Source: DATBRC01 sp036560485 (GTDB lineage: Bacteria; Pseudomonadota; Gammaproteobacteria; Burkholderiales; Burkholderiaceae_D). From it: a stretch of 43,103 nucleotides of DNA. The position numbers were made by a program, and so were the translations under genes. Shown here piece by piece: positions 8,591 to 16,072 of this stretch. Under the pieces are notes generated by a model that had not been told where the DNA came from, searched no databases, and worked only from the letters and a program-made list of their open reading frames with translations. Within the stretch, counting starts at the first letter, position 1, and the number at the start of each line of letters is the position of its first letter. The stretch spans positions 1 through 43,103 of the forward strand of contig DATBRC010000025.1 of NCBI GenBank assembly GCA_036560485.1. Direction: 5' to 3'.

Positions 8591-10006
8591 TTATCTCTCC
8601 AGAACCCAGGTATCTTTGGTGCCGCCGCCCTGCGATGAATTGACCACCAGCGAACCTTCTTTCAATGCCACACGCGTCAAGCCGCCCGGTACGATCGAGA
8701 TGGTTTTTCCCGACAAGACAAAAGGGCGCAAGTCGATATGGCGCGGTGCGATGCCGGAGCTGACATAGGTCGGACATGCCGACAACGCCAATGTCGGCTG
8801 CGCGATATAACCTTCCGGTTTGGCGATCAAGCGGCGGCGGAATTCTTCGATTTCCGCTTTGCTCGCAGCAGGCCCGACTAGCATGCCGTAACCGCCGGCG
8901 CCGTGCACTTCCTTGACGACCAGTTCGGACAGATGTTCCAACGTATAGGCGAGATCCGCCTTCTTCCTGCATTGATACGTCGGCACATTATTCAGGATCG
9001 GTTTTTCAGACAGATAAAAATTGATCATGTCGGGGACGAATGGATAAATCGATTTGTCGTCCGCCACACCGGTGCCGATCGCATTCGCCAAGGTGACACG
9101 CCCCGACCGATAGACCGACAGCAATCCGGGAACGCCAAGTGACGAATCAGGACGGAACGCAAGCGGATCCATGTAATCGTCGTCGATGCGGCGATAGATG
9201 ACATCGACACGCACCGGTCCGCGCGTGGTGCGCATATACACCGCATTATTGTCAACGAACAGATCGTTGCCTTCCACCAGTTCAACGCCCATCTGCTGCG
9301 CCAGGAATGCATGCTCGAAATAAGCGGAGTTATACATCCCCGGTGTCATCACCACGACCGTAGGATCGGTCACGCCGACCGGCGCAACAGAGCGCAAGTT
9401 ATCCAGCAACAGATCGGGATAATGTTCGATCGGCGCAATCCGGTGGCGCGCAAATAGTTCAGGGAAAAGCCGCATCATCATCTTGCGATCTTCCAGCATG
9501 TACGACACGCCGGACGGCACGCGCAGATTGTCTTCCAGCACATAAAACTCGCCTTGACCGGCGCGCACAATATCGACGCCTGCGATATGCGCATAAATAT
9601 CCGATGCAACCGAAATGCCTTGCATCTCGGGCCGATACTGCGCATTCCTGAAAATCTGTTCGGCCGGGATGACGCCTGCCTTGACGATATTCTGATCGTG
9701 ATAGATATCGTGAATGAACATGTTCAGCGCCTGCACGCGTTGCGTCAGTCCCGCCTTCAAGTGTGCCCACTCGGCGGCGGGAATGATGCGCGAAATGATA
9801 TCGAACGGGATCAGGCGTTCTGTGCCGGCATCGTTGCCATAGACGGCAAACGTGATGCCAACACGTCTGAAGATCAGATCGGCTTCCGCCCGTTTGCGCG
9901 CGATGATATCGGCGGGCTGTTCAGCCAGCCATGATCCAAACTCGCGATAGTGTTCACGCACATCGGTGGATCCATCCACATACATCTCATCGAAAAATTT
10001 GCGCAT
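8591..10006 (-). CDS. Circularly permuted type 2 ATP-grasp protein of the Anbu cluster
   Basis: First gene of the Anbu cluster, 471 residues. ATP-grasp enzymes join a carboxylate to an amine through an acyl phosphate; this permuted branch is predicted to form peptide or amide bonds. Family hallmarks include YVLEDNLRVPSGVSYMLEDR, VVKEVHGAGGYGMLVG (nucleotide-binding loop) and a C-terminal LVVNSSQGGGTKDTW. The metal and phosphate ligands are therefore plausible, but the substrate is unknown. The ATG at 10006 is the first start in frame after an AT-rich intergenic region, so the operon promoter should lie at about 10.01-10.1 kb on the minus strand. Confidence 0.93.
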   Translation of the reverse strand: MRKFFDEMYVDGSTDVREHYREFGSWLAEQPADIIARKRAEADLIFRRVGITFAVYGNDAGTERLIPFDIISRIIPAAEWAHLKAGLTQRVQALNMFIHDIYHDQNIVKAGVIPAEQIFRNAQYRPEMQGISVASDIYAHIAGVDIVRAGQGEFYVLEDNLRVPSGVSYMLEDRKMMMRLFPELFARHRIAPIEHYPDLLLDNLRSVAPVGVTDPTVVVMTPGMYNSAYFEHAFLAQQMGVELVEGNDLFVDNNAVYMRTTRGPVRVDVIYRRIDDDYMDPLAFRPDSSLGVPGLLSVYRSGRVTLANAIGTGVADDKSIYPFVPDMINFYLSEKPILNNVPTYQCRKKADLAYTLEHLSELVVKEVHGAGGYGMLVGPAASKAEIEEFRRRLIAKPEGYIAQPTLALSACPTYVSSGIAPRHIDLRPFVLSGKTISIVPGGLTRVALKEGSLVVNSSQGGGTKDTWVLER

Positions 10007-10115
10007 GGCGGTTTATGGTTGAATTGGTAGGTTGATTACAATCTACTATCAAGAAACGTGCCATGTGGGTGTGTGGGGCCCCGTGCCAACTTGTATATTC
10101 TTTCGATGTTCCTGT

Positions 10116-10145
10116 TTGTTTGCTATTTTGATGGTCAAATATAAT
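10116..10145 (+). promoter_or_regulatory. Candidate sigma-70 promoter
   Basis: A -35-like TTGTTT (10116-10121) and a perfect -10 TATAAT (10140-10145) are 18 bases apart. Transcription would start near 10152 and run into the terminator at 10591-10617, giving an RNA of about 460 nucleotides. The call is by consensus match only. Confidence 0.35.
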
Positions 10146-10445
10146 CTGCAAATAAAATGGAAATATGTACCTCAGAAACCTATAGTTAACCTGATACTAT
10201 TGTCATATCGAGATTGACCGTTTCGATACTGCGGTTGTCGCCGCTTAAGGTGGAAATTGTTGCGCTCCGACAAGCCAAAGGCCCGGATACCCGCAACATT
10301 CAAGCTGAACCATAAAGATGGACTACTCCAAATATATGGTGTCAAAACTAGCTGCAGCTGGCAGAGACTAGCGCCGGGCATGGCGCGATATAAATGCCAA
10401 CCCTAACCAGTTGGCAGGCCTGCCAGCGTAGACAGGGCTATCGCC

Positions 10446-10547
10446 ATGTTGAAACTGACATTTAGTAAAACCAAAGCAGTGGTAGAAATTGATCTTTGGC
10501 CCGTAGTAGCATTTCTGTGCTGGGTCATTGAAAGATTCATTACCTAG
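10446..10547 (+). CDS. Possible 33-residue membrane peptide
   Basis: A micro-ORF with ATG at 10446, an AGGG about nine bases upstream and a TAG stop at 10545. The predicted peptide has a basic N-terminus (KLTFSKTK), then VVEIDLWPVVAFLCWVIERF with a short hydrophobic stretch, so it could be membrane-associated. Still shorter frames precede it, including one of 17 codons at 10318-10371. The style recalls small phage-type peptides, but I recognise no family. It sits between a promoter-like site and a terminator. It may equally be chance within a non-coding RNA. Confidence 0.3.
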   Translation: MLKLTFSKTKAVVEIDLWPVVAFLCWVIERFIT

Positions 10548-10590
10548 GAAAGCGGGGCGGTTCACGCCGCCCTGCCTACTAAACCAATAA

Positions 10591-10617
10591 AAAACCGCCA
10601 AATAGGCGGTTTTCTTT
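10591..10617. terminator. Bidirectional rho-independent terminator
   Basis: A perfect 9-bp stem, AAAACCGCC (10591-10599) and GGCGGTTTT (10605-10613), closes a 5-base loop. T-rich tracts flank it on both strands (TTTTCTTTT to the right; TTTTTTATT when read leftwards). It can end the plus-strand micro-ORF unit and also the vapBC45 transcript arriving from the right. Confidence 0.8.
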
Positions 10618-10725
10618 TCTGCTGGTTACAGATGAGGCTTAGGCGGTGTTGAAAGCATCCGTTTCAATAAGCCATCAAGCTGCGGAATTGGCGTTTTCCC
10701 CTTTTCATTTCATTATTTTGCTTTT

Positions 10726-11178
10726 TCATGCCATATCGACTCTTATAAGATTTCCGCTTTTTGTTATCTCGTAAATAAATGGTTTCTGAGTATTTCTAAT
10801 TGCATTAATAATCTTTTTTCGAGCCTTCAAAAAAACGAAGGCTTTATCTTCACATAAAGAGCTACCACCCCAAAGATAAAAACATCCTACTGAAAACTGT
10901 TTGATGGCGAATATTTCATTTTCGTATCCAGGCTTATGAAATTTACTATCTTGACTGAATACGATCCATCCATTTTTGCCAACAAACTCAAGCCATTTAT
11001 CATCTTTTTCATCTGGCTTAAAAAGCTGTTCATTTCTTTTGCTTGAACTTATTCCTATATGCCGTTTTTCTGAGTGATGATGAATAACAGTTTTTACATC
11101 TGTTAATTTCAACAGCTTGAGCGCCTCAGGTAGGCGCTTTCCGGCATTTCTATCGAAGTAAAATGTTAGTGATTCCAC
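10726..11178 (-). CDS. VapC45-like PIN-fold toxin
   Basis: A 150-residue protein resembling the PIN-like VapC45 group. It shows an N-terminal beta strand and acidic loop TFYFDRNAGKRLPEAL (Asp9), a central DEKDDKWLEFVGKNGWIVFSQDSKF with several acidic residues, and a helical C-terminus. PIN domains are magnesium-dependent RNases; the target here is unknown. It uses a GTG start at 11178 and overlaps the end of the DUF433 antitoxin gene by 13 bases, so the pair is translationally coupled. The antitoxin comes first, as in many toxin-antitoxin modules. The bidirectional terminator lies 109 bases downstream. The family call rests on pattern recognition and partner identity. Confidence 0.72.
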   Translation of the reverse strand: MESLTFYFDRNAGKRLPEALKLLKLTDVKTVIHHHSEKRHIGISSSKRNEQLFKPDEKDDKWLEFVGKNGWIVFSQDSKFHKPGYENEIFAIKQFSVGCFYLWGGSSLCEDKAFVFLKARKKIINAIRNTQKPFIYEITKSGNLIRVDMA

Positions 11179-11894
11179 TCGACTGCGTTGTCTATTTTGG
11201 TTACATCAACACCCTCAAATTCCAACGCCTTTTTCACATCCATTTTTTTTAGTGAGAAATCGTCTGCAATATCATCGATGCTTTCCCCAGCATCTAATCT
11301 TCCCTTGATTGTCCATGTCGGAATTCCCTTAATTGCCGGAGCACCAAAAGAAACTTGAGGGTCTATTACAATAGATGAACTAGATCCTCTTAAATGCCAT
11401 TTATTAGCTACGCCAGTGCCTTTGTGGTATTCAAACTCTTTCAGCTTTTCTTCAAGAATTGCATTCCATCCCAATTGACCGCCCTTATTGACAATAATAA
11501 GTTTGTCTTTCGATTCATCTTTTTCAAAATCAGTAAATTTCATAATGATATTTTTTCCATCCGTTTTGAATGCATGTTGCGCAAACGGATATTCCGCTTT
11601 CAATCTTGCGCTCATATATTCTCGTGCCTCTCGGATAGCATTCAATGACACACCAGCGTCGCGCATAGCAGCGACAACAGCGACTTCAATAAGCTGTAAA
11701 TAGGAGAGTAACTGCCCGTCTTCTCTGCGAGAGATTGTGGCGTTATTTCCAGAATATGTTTTTTGCCAATTCAGAATTGTTTGTGCCGAAATAGTCGCAT
11801 ATTTCGCAGCATCTTTAACTTGATACGCAGGCAAAAGCAACCGCCTAATCCAAGGCGGTTGAGTTTTTCCAGATGCGGAAATTAAAGAATTCAT
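11166..11894 (-). CDS. VapB45-like DUF433 antitoxin with HTH domain
   Basis: A 242-residue protein with a MerR-like helix-turn-helix near residues 25-75 (YQVKDAAKYATISAQTILNW). A middle segment of no clear family follows, then a C-terminal DUF433 domain (about 180-235) with the characteristic GAPAIKGIPTWTIKGRLDAGES and DIADDFSLKKMDVKKALEFE. DUF433 proteins with an HTH are typical antitoxins and autorepressors of PIN-type VapC45 toxins. The start lacks a clear ribosome binding site. Autoregulation at the AT-rich intergenic region to its right is likely but not shown. Low G+C suggests horizontal acquisition. Confidence 0.75.
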   Translation of the reverse strand: MNSLISASGKTQPPWIRRLLLPAYQVKDAAKYATISAQTILNWQKTYSGNNATISRREDGQLLSYLQLIEVAVVAAMRDAGVSLNAIREAREYMSARLKAEYPFAQHAFKTDGKNIIMKFTDFEKDESKDKLIIVNKGGQLGWNAILEEKLKEFEYHKGTGVANKWHLRGSSSSIVIDPQVSFGAPAIKGIPTWTIKGRLDAGESIDDIADDFSLKKMDVKKALEFEGVDVTKIDNAVEWNH

Positions 11895-12376
11895 TTAAAT
11901 TTTTCTTTACTTTAGTTGATTGGCAAATATATCAATCGCTTATCACCGATCCCACTTAAAACATTGTTCGTGTGTTGAACATCATCAAATCCAAGTTTAG
12001 CGCGATTATTCCAACGGAAGCAAATTCGTTTGCATAGCGTTGTAAATGCTTTTCGCTGACACTATAGATGTGCCATGGTGTCCGTGCTTGAGAATGGCGA
12101 AGTTCGATTCAGTTGTATTTGCTGTCTAAGTATAGGCCATATATAGAAACAACTGAGAGTTTTTAATTATGTTTGTCACATTCCTATCAAATAAATCAAG
12201 CACTTAGTAATCTTACCTTGCGTTCAATGTTTGTCAAAGGTGGCGATTTCGTAGGTAATAGGAAAAAATAGTTTTTAATTATATCTGTCAAACGATTCTC
12301 GGAATTATTTGTCCAATGATCCTTGTAGTAAATGGGCTTGTGTTGCTGAACTCCGTGTCGATGAATTGTTTGCATC
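11895..12376. other. AT-rich divergent intergenic region carrying a repeat array
   Basis: About 480 bases between vapB45 (leftwards) and the first tniQ (rightwards). It must hold both promoters. The right half carries a family of TGTCA-centred repeats, listed separately. No reading frame here looks genuine. Confidence 0.5.
12159..12315. repeat. Array of TGTCA-type repeats, possible TnsB-binding sites or operators
   Basis: Two 20-base direct repeats at 12159-12178 and 12271-12290 fit GTTTTTAATTATRTYTGTCA and match at 18 of 20 positions. Two shorter relatives lie at 12226-12236 (AATGTTTGTCA) and 12303-12315 (AATTATTTGTCCA). On the other strand they read TGACARAYATAATT or GGACAAATAATT, which resembles the GACAAA-TA cores of TnsB-binding sites at the ends of Tn7-like elements. 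The array lies immediately upstream of a tniQ gene. If the Tn7 orientation rule holds, the transposon terminus would be to the right of the array. Alternatively, these are operators for tniQ or vapBC45. Confidence 0.45.
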
Positions 12377-14221
12377 ATGAGTGAGAAATCTTCATCTGGC
12401 GTTGTTGCAAAACGGAATCTGGCGTCATCTCTTAAGACGGAGCATAACCAATGGCCAGGTATACTTCCCATTGCAATTTCGAATGCACAATCATTGTGCC
12501 CACCCAATGTGCCAGACGAAGCATTGATTTCTGATGTCAGTCGGTATCATATACTCTCCGCGAACTCAACGACCCGTCAGACATTTCATGAGTTGTTTGG
12601 ATCTGCTCCTTTTCCATTGAGCTCCTGGATTCCACCACATATTGGTACATTAGCTAGTCACATTCCAGGGGATGTCCAGGCAAATGCTCTTGAAATATTG
12701 CAGTACAAAACGTTGTTTCCGTTATTCCAGTTATTCTCGGCCCTATCAATTCCTGAAACGGTGCAAAAGCAACGGACGCGACACATTGGAAGTGATGTTC
12801 CCCAAAGACCACAACGAGAATTTCGCGACCCAATCAACATTCCTAGACGATCTGGTGCTCATCAAGGAATTGGGATATGCCTTGCCTGCCTGCATGAAGA
12901 CCATCAAACATATGGCATTCCCTATATTCATCTTTCGCATCAAATCCCGGGGGTTGAGGTTTGTGCTAAACATGGTGGACATCTCATTTATAACTGCCCC
13001 TTTTGTGGATGTCATTTTGAGATGCCGCGAGACCTCATTTTGGTGCTGTGGCAGCAATGTCGTTGCAAACGGTATTTACTTGATTCCGACGTGGTTCCGA
13101 CGAAATCGGAAAACATGGTGACGCTTTCTTATGCCAAATTCGCTGCAGAATTACTTTCATCGCGTCCAACGCATGTCCCGCCGAAGGTTTTGATTGCGTG
13201 TTACAAAGAGCGTGCGCATGAATTGAATTATGTGTGGGGTTGTGAGTCCATTAATCGCAATCGCCTTTTCACGGATATTGAAGAATTCTATGGGAGCGAA
13301 TTTCTTGCCAGAGCTGACTCAGCTTATCGCGAAAAGAGAATTACAGGCTGGTTTAATTTGTTCCATGAGCGATATGTAAGCGAGGTTCCTCTCGCACGTC
13401 ATTTATTGTTTTCTCATTTTCTTTTTCGGTCGGCTGACAAGTTTTGGATGAAATTGCTACAACCAATTACGGAGTCATTGACATCGCAGCATAATGATTC
13501 GTCGCCAAAGAAAAAGACTGCCCTTCAGAGGGTTAAAAAGAAATCCGATAAGAGTCAAGAAAAGGCTGTGCGAATTCAGAACTTGAAGCGGCAATTGCTT
13601 CGATTGGCAAGGCAAGAGGGAATATGCAAAATTGAACAATTATGGAGGTGTAGTTTTAGAGAAATAAATCAACTTATTCGACTTGAACCTAACGCCGCGA
13701 TCTATTTGAAAGAACAGCTGAAAGAAATCCAGCCGAAGCCAAAGAAGATAAAAACCAAACTGGTAGGTCTACATCCTGATGATGAGGTGCGCGCCAAGAA
13801 AATTCTTGCATTCGCGGAGAATTTTTATGCGTCAATCGACAAGCCTGTACTAATGAGTATAAATCGCTTGTGTAAAGAAATTAAATGTCGGTTAGCAAGC
13901 AAGGAACGTTTTCCTGCTACGACACAAGCCATTCAGGAGGTATTGGAATCGAATTGGCATTTCTATGCGCGCCGCATTATCTGGGCGATGTTGTATCTGC
14001 GAAAAGGATCAAAATACGCTATCAAGGATGCATCGGGTATTGAGCATCACCGCTTCCTAGTATTATTAGAGTATTTCAAAGATGTTGATACGTCAGTTCC
14101 TTTGTCAAAAGGTGCGGTGATGAATTCACTCAAACGATATGGAATTGAACGCGACTGGAAAGGGCCATGTCCAGAACGAGAGTTTTTTGCAGCAGGACGT
14201 AGTTATTACGAAAGCCATTAG
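12377..14221 (+). CDS. tniQ: TniQ/TnsD-family transposition targeting protein (left copy)
   Basis: TniQ/TnsD proteins bind target DNA and recruit the TnsC ATPase of Tn7-like transposons. This 614-residue member has the N-terminal signature PDEALISDVSRYHILSAN (about 48-65). A zinc-binding region near 177-240 has CLACLHED, then HQIPGVEVCAKHGG and CPFCGCHFE, plus a CRC end. The C-terminal half is long, basic and helical, and probably binds DNA. Its size is like TnsD rather than short TniQ. It is separated from the tnsABC genes by about 23 kb and has its own AT-rich upstream region with repeats. It may be a second targeting protein of the same element or a remnant of another one. An orphan HigA-like gene follows. 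Confidence 0.85.
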   Translation: MSEKSSSGVVAKRNLASSLKTEHNQWPGILPIAISNAQSLCPPNVPDEALISDVSRYHILSANSTTRQTFHELFGSAPFPLSSWIPPHIGTLASHIPGDVQANALEILQYKTLFPLFQLFSALSIPETVQKQRTRHIGSDVPQRPQREFRDPINIPRRSGAHQGIGICLACLHEDHQTYGIPYIHLSHQIPGVEVCAKHGGHLIYNCPFCGCHFEMPRDLILVLWQQCRCKRYLLDSDVVPTKSENMVTLSYAKFAAELLSSRPTHVPPKVLIACYKERAHELNYVWGCESINRNRLFTDIEEFYGSEFLARADSAYREKRITGWFNLFHERYVSEVPLARHLLFSHFLFRSADKFWMKLLQPITESLTSQHNDSSPKKKTALQRVKKKSDKSQEKAVRIQNLKRQLLRLARQEGICKIEQLWRCSFREINQLIRLEPNAAIYLKEQLKEIQPKPKKIKTKLVGLHPDDEVRAKKILAFAENFYASIDKPVLMSINRLCKEIKCRLASKERFPATTQAIQEVLESNWHFYARRIIWAMLYLRKGSKYAIKDASGIEHHRFLVLLEYFKDVDTSVPLSKGAVMNSLKRYGIERDWKGPCPEREFFAAGRSYYESH

Positions 14222-14289
14222 CAGACTAAGCATAGGTTGTTTCTTGATATAAAAAAATTGGTAAAGAACACGGCGATTCATTACAAACC

Positions 14290-14535
14290 ATGAACAAATC
14301 ACTTGATGAAATTCACCCAGCCGAAATTCTGACAAAAGAATTTTTAGCGCCACGTGGCATTACGCCAGAACAACTTGTAGTGATGCTTGGATGGCCCGAA
14401 AGCTACTTGGTTGAACTGCTAAGTGAATCATTGGCGATTACAGACGATATCGCTTTAAGTCTCGGGCTATTTTTTAATATGGATGCGAAATTCTGGAGCA
14501 ATCTACAAACGGAATTCGATCGACGAACTAATTGA
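14290..14535 (+). CDS. HigA-like XRE-family antitoxin (orphan)
   Basis: An 81-residue protein resembling HigA addiction-module antitoxins. It starts with the typical HPAEILTKEFLAPRGITPEQL, continues through a helix-turn-helix-like segment to residue 60 and ends FFNMDAKFWSNLQTEFD, as in HigA. The usual toxin HigB would be encoded just upstream, but that position is filled by tniQ, 68 bases away, and no HigB-like frame is visible on either side. It may be an orphan regulator or the last piece of a broken toxin-antitoxin pair, or it may regulate the transposition gene before it. Confidence 0.72.
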   Translation: MNKSLDEIHPAEILTKEFLAPRGITPEQLVVMLGWPESYLVELLSESLAITDDIALSLGLFFNMDAKFWSNLQTEFDRRTN

Positions 14536-14726
14536 ATTGTCGATAGAGTGATAATAGTTGTATCGCCTTATCAGCGCGAAGACCGCATACTTATTGACCG
14601 GCCCGAAGTATTTATCAAAGAGAACTACTCTACTGAAATAGATAAAAACTTGAAGTAAGAGGTTGCTGTTGCAAACTGGATACTGGGAGCGATGTGTCAA
14701 GCAAATGTCGCTTGGAAAGCAGCGTA

Positions 14727-16070
14727 TCATGCCTGCAGGTTTTCAAGGGCCTCCCCCTCTTTGGGTACGAACACCATGCGTGTCTTGGCATTGAAATCCA
14801 TCAGACCCGCATACCGTCCCCAAGCGATCATCGTCTCGAAAGTTTTCTCCGGATTGTCATAAGGTAAGGCACTCGCGATGTCCCTGATCAGGCGATCGGC
14901 TTCGATTTCTTCTGACTCGTTCAACAACGCGAGGATGATGTGGAAGATACGCAGCTTATAAACCTGCTCTGCGAAAATAGTACGCCGCCCAATGCGGTCG
15001 GCAGCCATGAAGCGTCGACCCAATTCGGTAAAGCACACATCTTGTTTCGGCGTGTCGACCAATTCAAGAATTTCCGCAGCCTTCACGACCGAGATAGTTT
15101 CGCCGAACTCCTTTCCAATCTCGTCAGAAATATCGTAGATGTTGGTCAGTTCTGGTGAGTCGTGCAATAGCCTCATTAGGCCAAGAATTTCACCCACGGG
15201 AACGAGTGGAATCGATTCCATTCGTTTGCGTCCGCGCGATATAGGTTCGCCTGGTACGGGGACCTCCGGTGGCAAGTCTGGCAACGTCAGTGTGGTGATC
15301 GAATCGTGGATGATGCTGACCAGGCGCTGAAATTCGGCGCTTTTGGTGTCGCGTGGGTAAGGCAGCGGATTCTCCAGCACGAGCCCGAGGCGGCCTGGAC
15401 TCGGGAAGACAACGACAATACGCGTCGCCATCTCGACGGCTTCCTCGATATTGTGTGTCACCATAAAAATCGAGGTCAAGCCGCTGTCAGGGCTGCGCCA
15501 CAGACTGATGAGTTCTTGACGCAGGTTTTCTGCCGTCAACACATCAAGTGCGCTGAACGCCTCGTCGAGGCACAGGAGCTTTGGTTTCGATACCAGCGCC
15601 CGTGCGAGGCCAACCCGCTGACGCATTCCACCGGATAACTCGCGTGGGTAAGCGGCATGGTAGTTACCGAGTCCGATCAGATCGATGGCCCGATCCACCG
15701 CTGCGTCACGCTCCGTGCGACTGACCTGGCGCGACATCAGGCCGACGGCGACGTTTTGTTCGACGGTTAGCCATGGGTAGAGGGCGAAGGTTTGAAAGAC
15801 AATCGATGCGCTCGGATTGACGCCATGCAGAGGCTTCTCGTTGGATAGTACACGGCCGGAGCTTGGTTCAATCAGGCCAGTCATGCACCGCAGGATGGTG
15901 GACTTGCCGGAACCTGACTGTCCCAGCAAGGCCAGCAGCTCGCCTTCATGAACGGCGAGATCGATGTTGTCTAGTACTTTCAGTTCGTGACCGCCAGCGG
16001 TGTTGTACGACTTGCTCACCGCGCGAAGCTCGGCAATTGCGGGAGTGGCTTGTTTGGCAGGAATATTCAT
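14727..16070 (-). CDS. NitT/TauT-type ABC transporter ATPase with C-terminal AAA-associated domain
   Basis: Last gene of a porin-permease-ATPase operon, 447 residues. The N-terminal ABC module has Walker A GQSGSGKST, signature LSGGMRQRVGLARAL, Walker B LLCLDEAFSALD and the H-loop MVTHNIEEA. Residues beyond about 290 form an extra domain of the AAA-associated C-terminal type, seen in a subgroup of nitrate/sulfonate-like ABC ATPases. That domain contains winged-helix-like repeats and may be regulatory. The start at 16070 is chosen because it follows the permease stop by two bases; the longer frame adds 17 unrelated residues. The codons are more G+C-rich than in the neighbouring tniQ and higA genes. 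The substrate is unknown. Confidence 0.88.
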   Translation of the reverse strand: MNIPAKQATPAIAELRAVSKSYNTAGGHELKVLDNIDLAVHEGELLALLGQSGSGKSTILRCMTGLIEPSSGRVLSNEKPLHGVNPSASIVFQTFALYPWLTVEQNVAVGLMSRQVSRTERDAAVDRAIDLIGLGNYHAAYPRELSGGMRQRVGLARALVSKPKLLCLDEAFSALDVLTAENLRQELISLWRSPDSGLTSIFMVTHNIEEAVEMATRIVVVFPSPGRLGLVLENPLPYPRDTKSAEFQRLVSIIHDSITTLTLPDLPPEVPVPGEPISRGRKRMESIPLVPVGEILGLMRLLHDSPELTNIYDISDEIGKEFGETISVVKAAEILELVDTPKQDVCFTELGRRFMAADRIGRRTIFAEQVYKLRIFHIILALLNESEEIEADRLIRDIASALPYDNPEKTFETMIAWGRYAGLMDFNAKTRMVFVPKEGEALENLQA

Positions 16071-16072
16071 GG

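Larger units (their letters stand above)
10007..10725. other. Accessory intergenic region with a promoter-to-terminator unit
   Basis: This 719-base stretch separates the Anbu operon from the toxin-antitoxin pair and marks a change to AT-rich DNA. On the plus strand it holds a promoter-like sequence (about 10116-10145), then several tiny reading frames, a GC-rich hairpin (GGGCGG/CCGCCC near 10554-10571) and a strong terminator at 10591-10617. The minus strand has two longer open frames (10172-10381 and 10368-10601) without family resemblance. The unit could be an RNA gene, a set of small peptides or a phage remnant. Confidence 0.4.

Noticed and set aside
10172..10601. Two overlapping minus-strand frames
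   Set aside because: They run opposite to the promoter-to-terminator unit, lack ribosome binding sites and match no family known to me.
12159..12315. Reading the repeats as a CRISPR array
   Set aside because: Spacings are irregular, repeats are degenerate and short, and there are no cas genes, so it is not a CRISPR array.
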